Source: Siphonodentalium dalli (taxonomy: Eukaryota; Mollusca; Scaphopoda; Gadilida; Siphonodentaliidae). Taken from it: a stretch of DNA of 64,000 nt. Below the pieces are notes generated by a model. The model made no database searches and had not been told where the DNA came from. It saw only the letters and a program-made list of their open reading frames with translations. The position numbers and the translations under genes were made by a program. Within the stretch, counting starts at the first letter, position 1; every line of letters starts with the position of its first letter. The DNA lies in NCBI GenBank assembly GCA_032622095.1, contig CP136062.1, positions 17,921,739-17,985,738 of the forward strand, written 5' to 3'. Below, piece by piece: positions 61,626-64,000 of the stretch.

Positions 61626-62189
61626 GTGACTAAATCAAACTGTCAATTTGATACTTAGGATACTTCCCAGAAGATGAGGACTAAGCAGAATTAGGTCCCT
61701 GGCGGGTGTATTTGGTGATGCTAGCATGCTGTATGGGGTAGCAACACTAAATTCACCATCTGGGGACCTCACTATGTAAATGTCAGACACACTATTTCCA
61801 GACTTGAAGAAATCAAAGCCATTCACAGTATCATTGAATGTCAGTCATCACCTAACATTGAATGGAAGCACCAGTTTGTTGTTAAATTGCTACAGATATG
61901 TTTAGATTAGAATAATACATGTCATCTGGCCAGTTTATATAATTAATGACCTGTACCTTTACAGATATATATGCATCTGTGGTGAGAAGAGGTATTAAAT
62001 TGAGAGGTGATATGGCTTGGAAGGGATGTTGGTTTATGTCAGGGTTGGGCCTGGGCCATGTGGGATGGGGTGGGTGGGGGAGGGTGGAATGTTTCCATAA
62101 TTTCATTAAAGAGTAAAGTTTCATAACTCTGCAGATGTTATATATAATGGTGTCACTTTTTTTCAAATTTTAAAACATGTTTAAAAAAA

Positions 62190-62705
62190 ATTGTCCCAGA
62201 AGATGAGGCCTAAGCAGAATAAGGTAATTGAGGGTGTATTTGGTGATGCTAGCCTGCTGTATGGGGTAGCAACACTAAATTCACCATCTGGGGACTTCAT
62301 TCTGCAAATGTCAGACACACTATGTCCAGGCTTGGAGAAATGAACAATGGACTATTCATTGTAGACTCTGGTAGAATAGTTGTTTAGCTAATGTCATGTG
62401 GTGTAATGACAGATGGTAAACTGGTCTGAAGCAAGCAGTCTGAAGCAAGAGTATTGGGTGACCACACTATGATAAATTGGCTTTTTCAATAATACAGGCT
62501 TCAGTGTTCTCTTAAAAATTAATAGTGCATAGCAAAGAGGTCTGAATTATAAAGGGCCATAACTCTGTTAAAATATATCGGATGAAACCCATATTTTAAC
62601 TTGATCTGTATATAAGTGTCAAAAATTCATATACCAAATTTGGTGTTGATCAGATGAAAAATGTTTGAGTAATCCTGTCTTGGATGAATTCTATATCAAA
62701 ACAAG
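62190..62705. repeat. Second copy of the segment at 58660-59495
   Basis: Contains the foldback at 62216-62303 and GGGCCATAACTCTGTTAAAA, CAAATTTGGTGTTGATCAGA, CCTGTCTTGGATGAATTCTA in the same order as the first copy, with more indels. Confidence 0.8.
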
Positions 62706-62849
62706 AGTGGAAGGGGTTAAATAAACAATACCAAAATCCATACAGATGAAGAACATGCTAAGAAAAATCTAGGTAAGAAATATGAGGCTGTGATGTGTCC
62801 TAAACAAAATTAAAGGTCAAAATGCAAAAATTAATTTTTTTGTTTTTAA

Positions 62850-63340
62850 AGTTATGTCCCTGGCTCTGCCCCTATTTGACCCAGTGACCCCATTTGAACA
62901 AATCTGAACCCCAGTCACCCAAGGTATCTATGTACCAAATATAAGCTAAATCGGCCAAATATTTTTTTAGAAGAAGTCATTGTAAGAATTACTATGAGTT
63001 ATGGCCCTGGTTTCTCAACTAATTGACCGGGTGACCTCATTTGAACAAATCTGAACACCAGTGACCCAAGGACCTTCCATACCAAATATTAGCTAAATCG
63101 GCCCAATGGTTCTGAACAAGAAGTCGTTGTAAGAATTACTATGGAGGAATAGAGTTATGGCCCTGGCTTCGCAACTATTTGACCCAGTGACCTCATTTGA
63201 ACAAATCTGAATTAGAGTCACCTAGGGAACATCCACACCAAATATGAACCAATACGGTATGATGGTTTCAGAGGAGAAGATGTTTTTTAAAAAGTTTGAC
63301 GGACGGACAGACAGACGGACAGACGGACGGACGTACAGAC
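62850..63340. repeat. 'TTATGTCCCTGG' repeat units with GACG microsatellite
   Basis: About three units followed by GACGGACGGACAGACAGACG-type tract at 63297-63340. The Helitron-like 3' hairpin seen at 51115 is missing; the sequence runs into unique text instead. Confidence 0.8.
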
Positions 63341-64000
63341 GATAGGTACCTTGTGCAAATTTTTTGTCCGGTTTCATTGTGGGGTTACATCATTGTACAA
63401 TGGCATTTTGTGAGGTGCATATTGAGATTACTTACGAAAGCTACCTTGTGGGGTTTGTACTCAAGTTTGTGCTGTTAACAATCTGCAAACTAATGGGATT
63501 AATTGCAGTAACCATACAATTGTGTAAGTCCTGGATAATGGGCTGTCACTGTGAGGTTAACTTCACTGATAATGGTTCAGATTTGTTTGATTCTTATAAC
63601 TCTTATAACATTTGCTTTATATGGTTACATAAATATGAGGGATTGGGAATGTTTAACCAAACAGCTTACAACTTGTCAAAAAACATTTACTAATTAAACA
63701 ATATGGCATGACATGAACTTTGACTCATCCCAAGTCAAGAACATAGAAATAACCATATAATGAAACATGAAATTAACTTTGACTACCTTCTGGAGTTAAC
63801 CCCACAAGTGATTATCATAACGTCCAAGTGAGACTGATGGACAATCCACCGATGGACATTTTTGCTGATGGGAAAAACCTTGTGGGGTGCATTTTCAATT
63901 AATGAAAATTTAACATCACAAAGACGTTTTATACCATTTTAGATATAAAGTTTTGTGGGGTTAACCCCACAGTCCGAAATAACCCCACAAGTCAATGGCA
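63341..64000. other. Unique sequence with clustered TGTGGGGTTA / TAACCCCACA motifs
   Basis: Seven copies of TGTGGGGT or its complement within 620 bp, including the palindrome GTGGGGTTAACCCCAC at about 63955-63970. An open frame of about 100 codons (63364-63693) has no recognised domain and no strong start. Not annotated as a gene. Confidence 0.5.

Overview
The window is eukaryotic, non-coding-rich and almost entirely repetitive. No bacterial gene structure, rRNA or tRNA gene is visible. Intron-type splice signals, a TRIM-type (RING, two B-boxes, coiled coil) exon, nested DNA transposons and dispersed repeats ending in (ACGG/GACG)n tracts point to an invertebrate animal. The best guess is a bivalve or other lophotrochozoan: Helentron-associated elements with about 160-bp internal tandem units, ACGG-type tails and repeats carrying 'GGGCCATAACTC' are known from bivalve genomes. 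The taxon is inference; the repeats are seen directly.

Layout. 1-22171 is three abutting, unrelated satellite arrays with units of 162, 82 and 53 bp. Each shows higher-order structure made by internal block duplications. 22307-23730 is a transposon with 6-bp target-site repeats, sub-terminal clusters of a GCGCTTAAGCGC palindrome and an internal 218-bp foldback. A 2376-bp segment holding most of it is tandemly duplicated (22439-27190). 27-36 kb holds dispersed repeats, Helentron-associated elements (HINEs) and a 33-bp minisatellite (32016-34756). 36-38 kb is a TTAA-flanked, Kolobok-type element inserted in an AT-rich 97-bp repeat. 39.5-44.8 kb is a HINE interrupted by a 3.5-kb terminal-inverted-repeat element. 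44.95-46.1 kb is the only confident gene part, a minus-strand TRIM exon. 46.35-46.96 kb is a 35-bp minisatellite. 47-51 kb holds poly-G repeats, a 430-bp repeat and foldback MITEs. 51.3-54.6 kb is a large inverted repeat enclosing a small spliced gene (PHD-like finger plus AT-hook/RG-rich tail). 54.6-57.7 kb holds a 544-bp duplication and a weak gene candidate. 57.9-63.3 kb repeats the dispersed families. The last 650 bp carry a clustered GTGGGGTTAACCCCAC motif.

Gene model. On the minus strand the TRIM exon (44954-46089) ends in phase 1. Two more exon-like segments, 34757-34877 and 27601-27782, each have splice signals and an open frame, and their phases join in order. They may be downstream exons of one gene with introns full of repeats; this is inference.

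The most unusual point is that two minisatellites (33 and 35 bp), read on the strand of this gene, carry a consensus 5' splice site in nearly every unit. The 33-bp array starts exactly at the donor of a candidate exon and its unit includes that exon's tail, so it looks like an amplified exon-intron junction.

Several insertion sites can be read to the base, which gives direct evidence for target-site preference and order of nesting. Most long open frames here are artefacts of short-period repeats.
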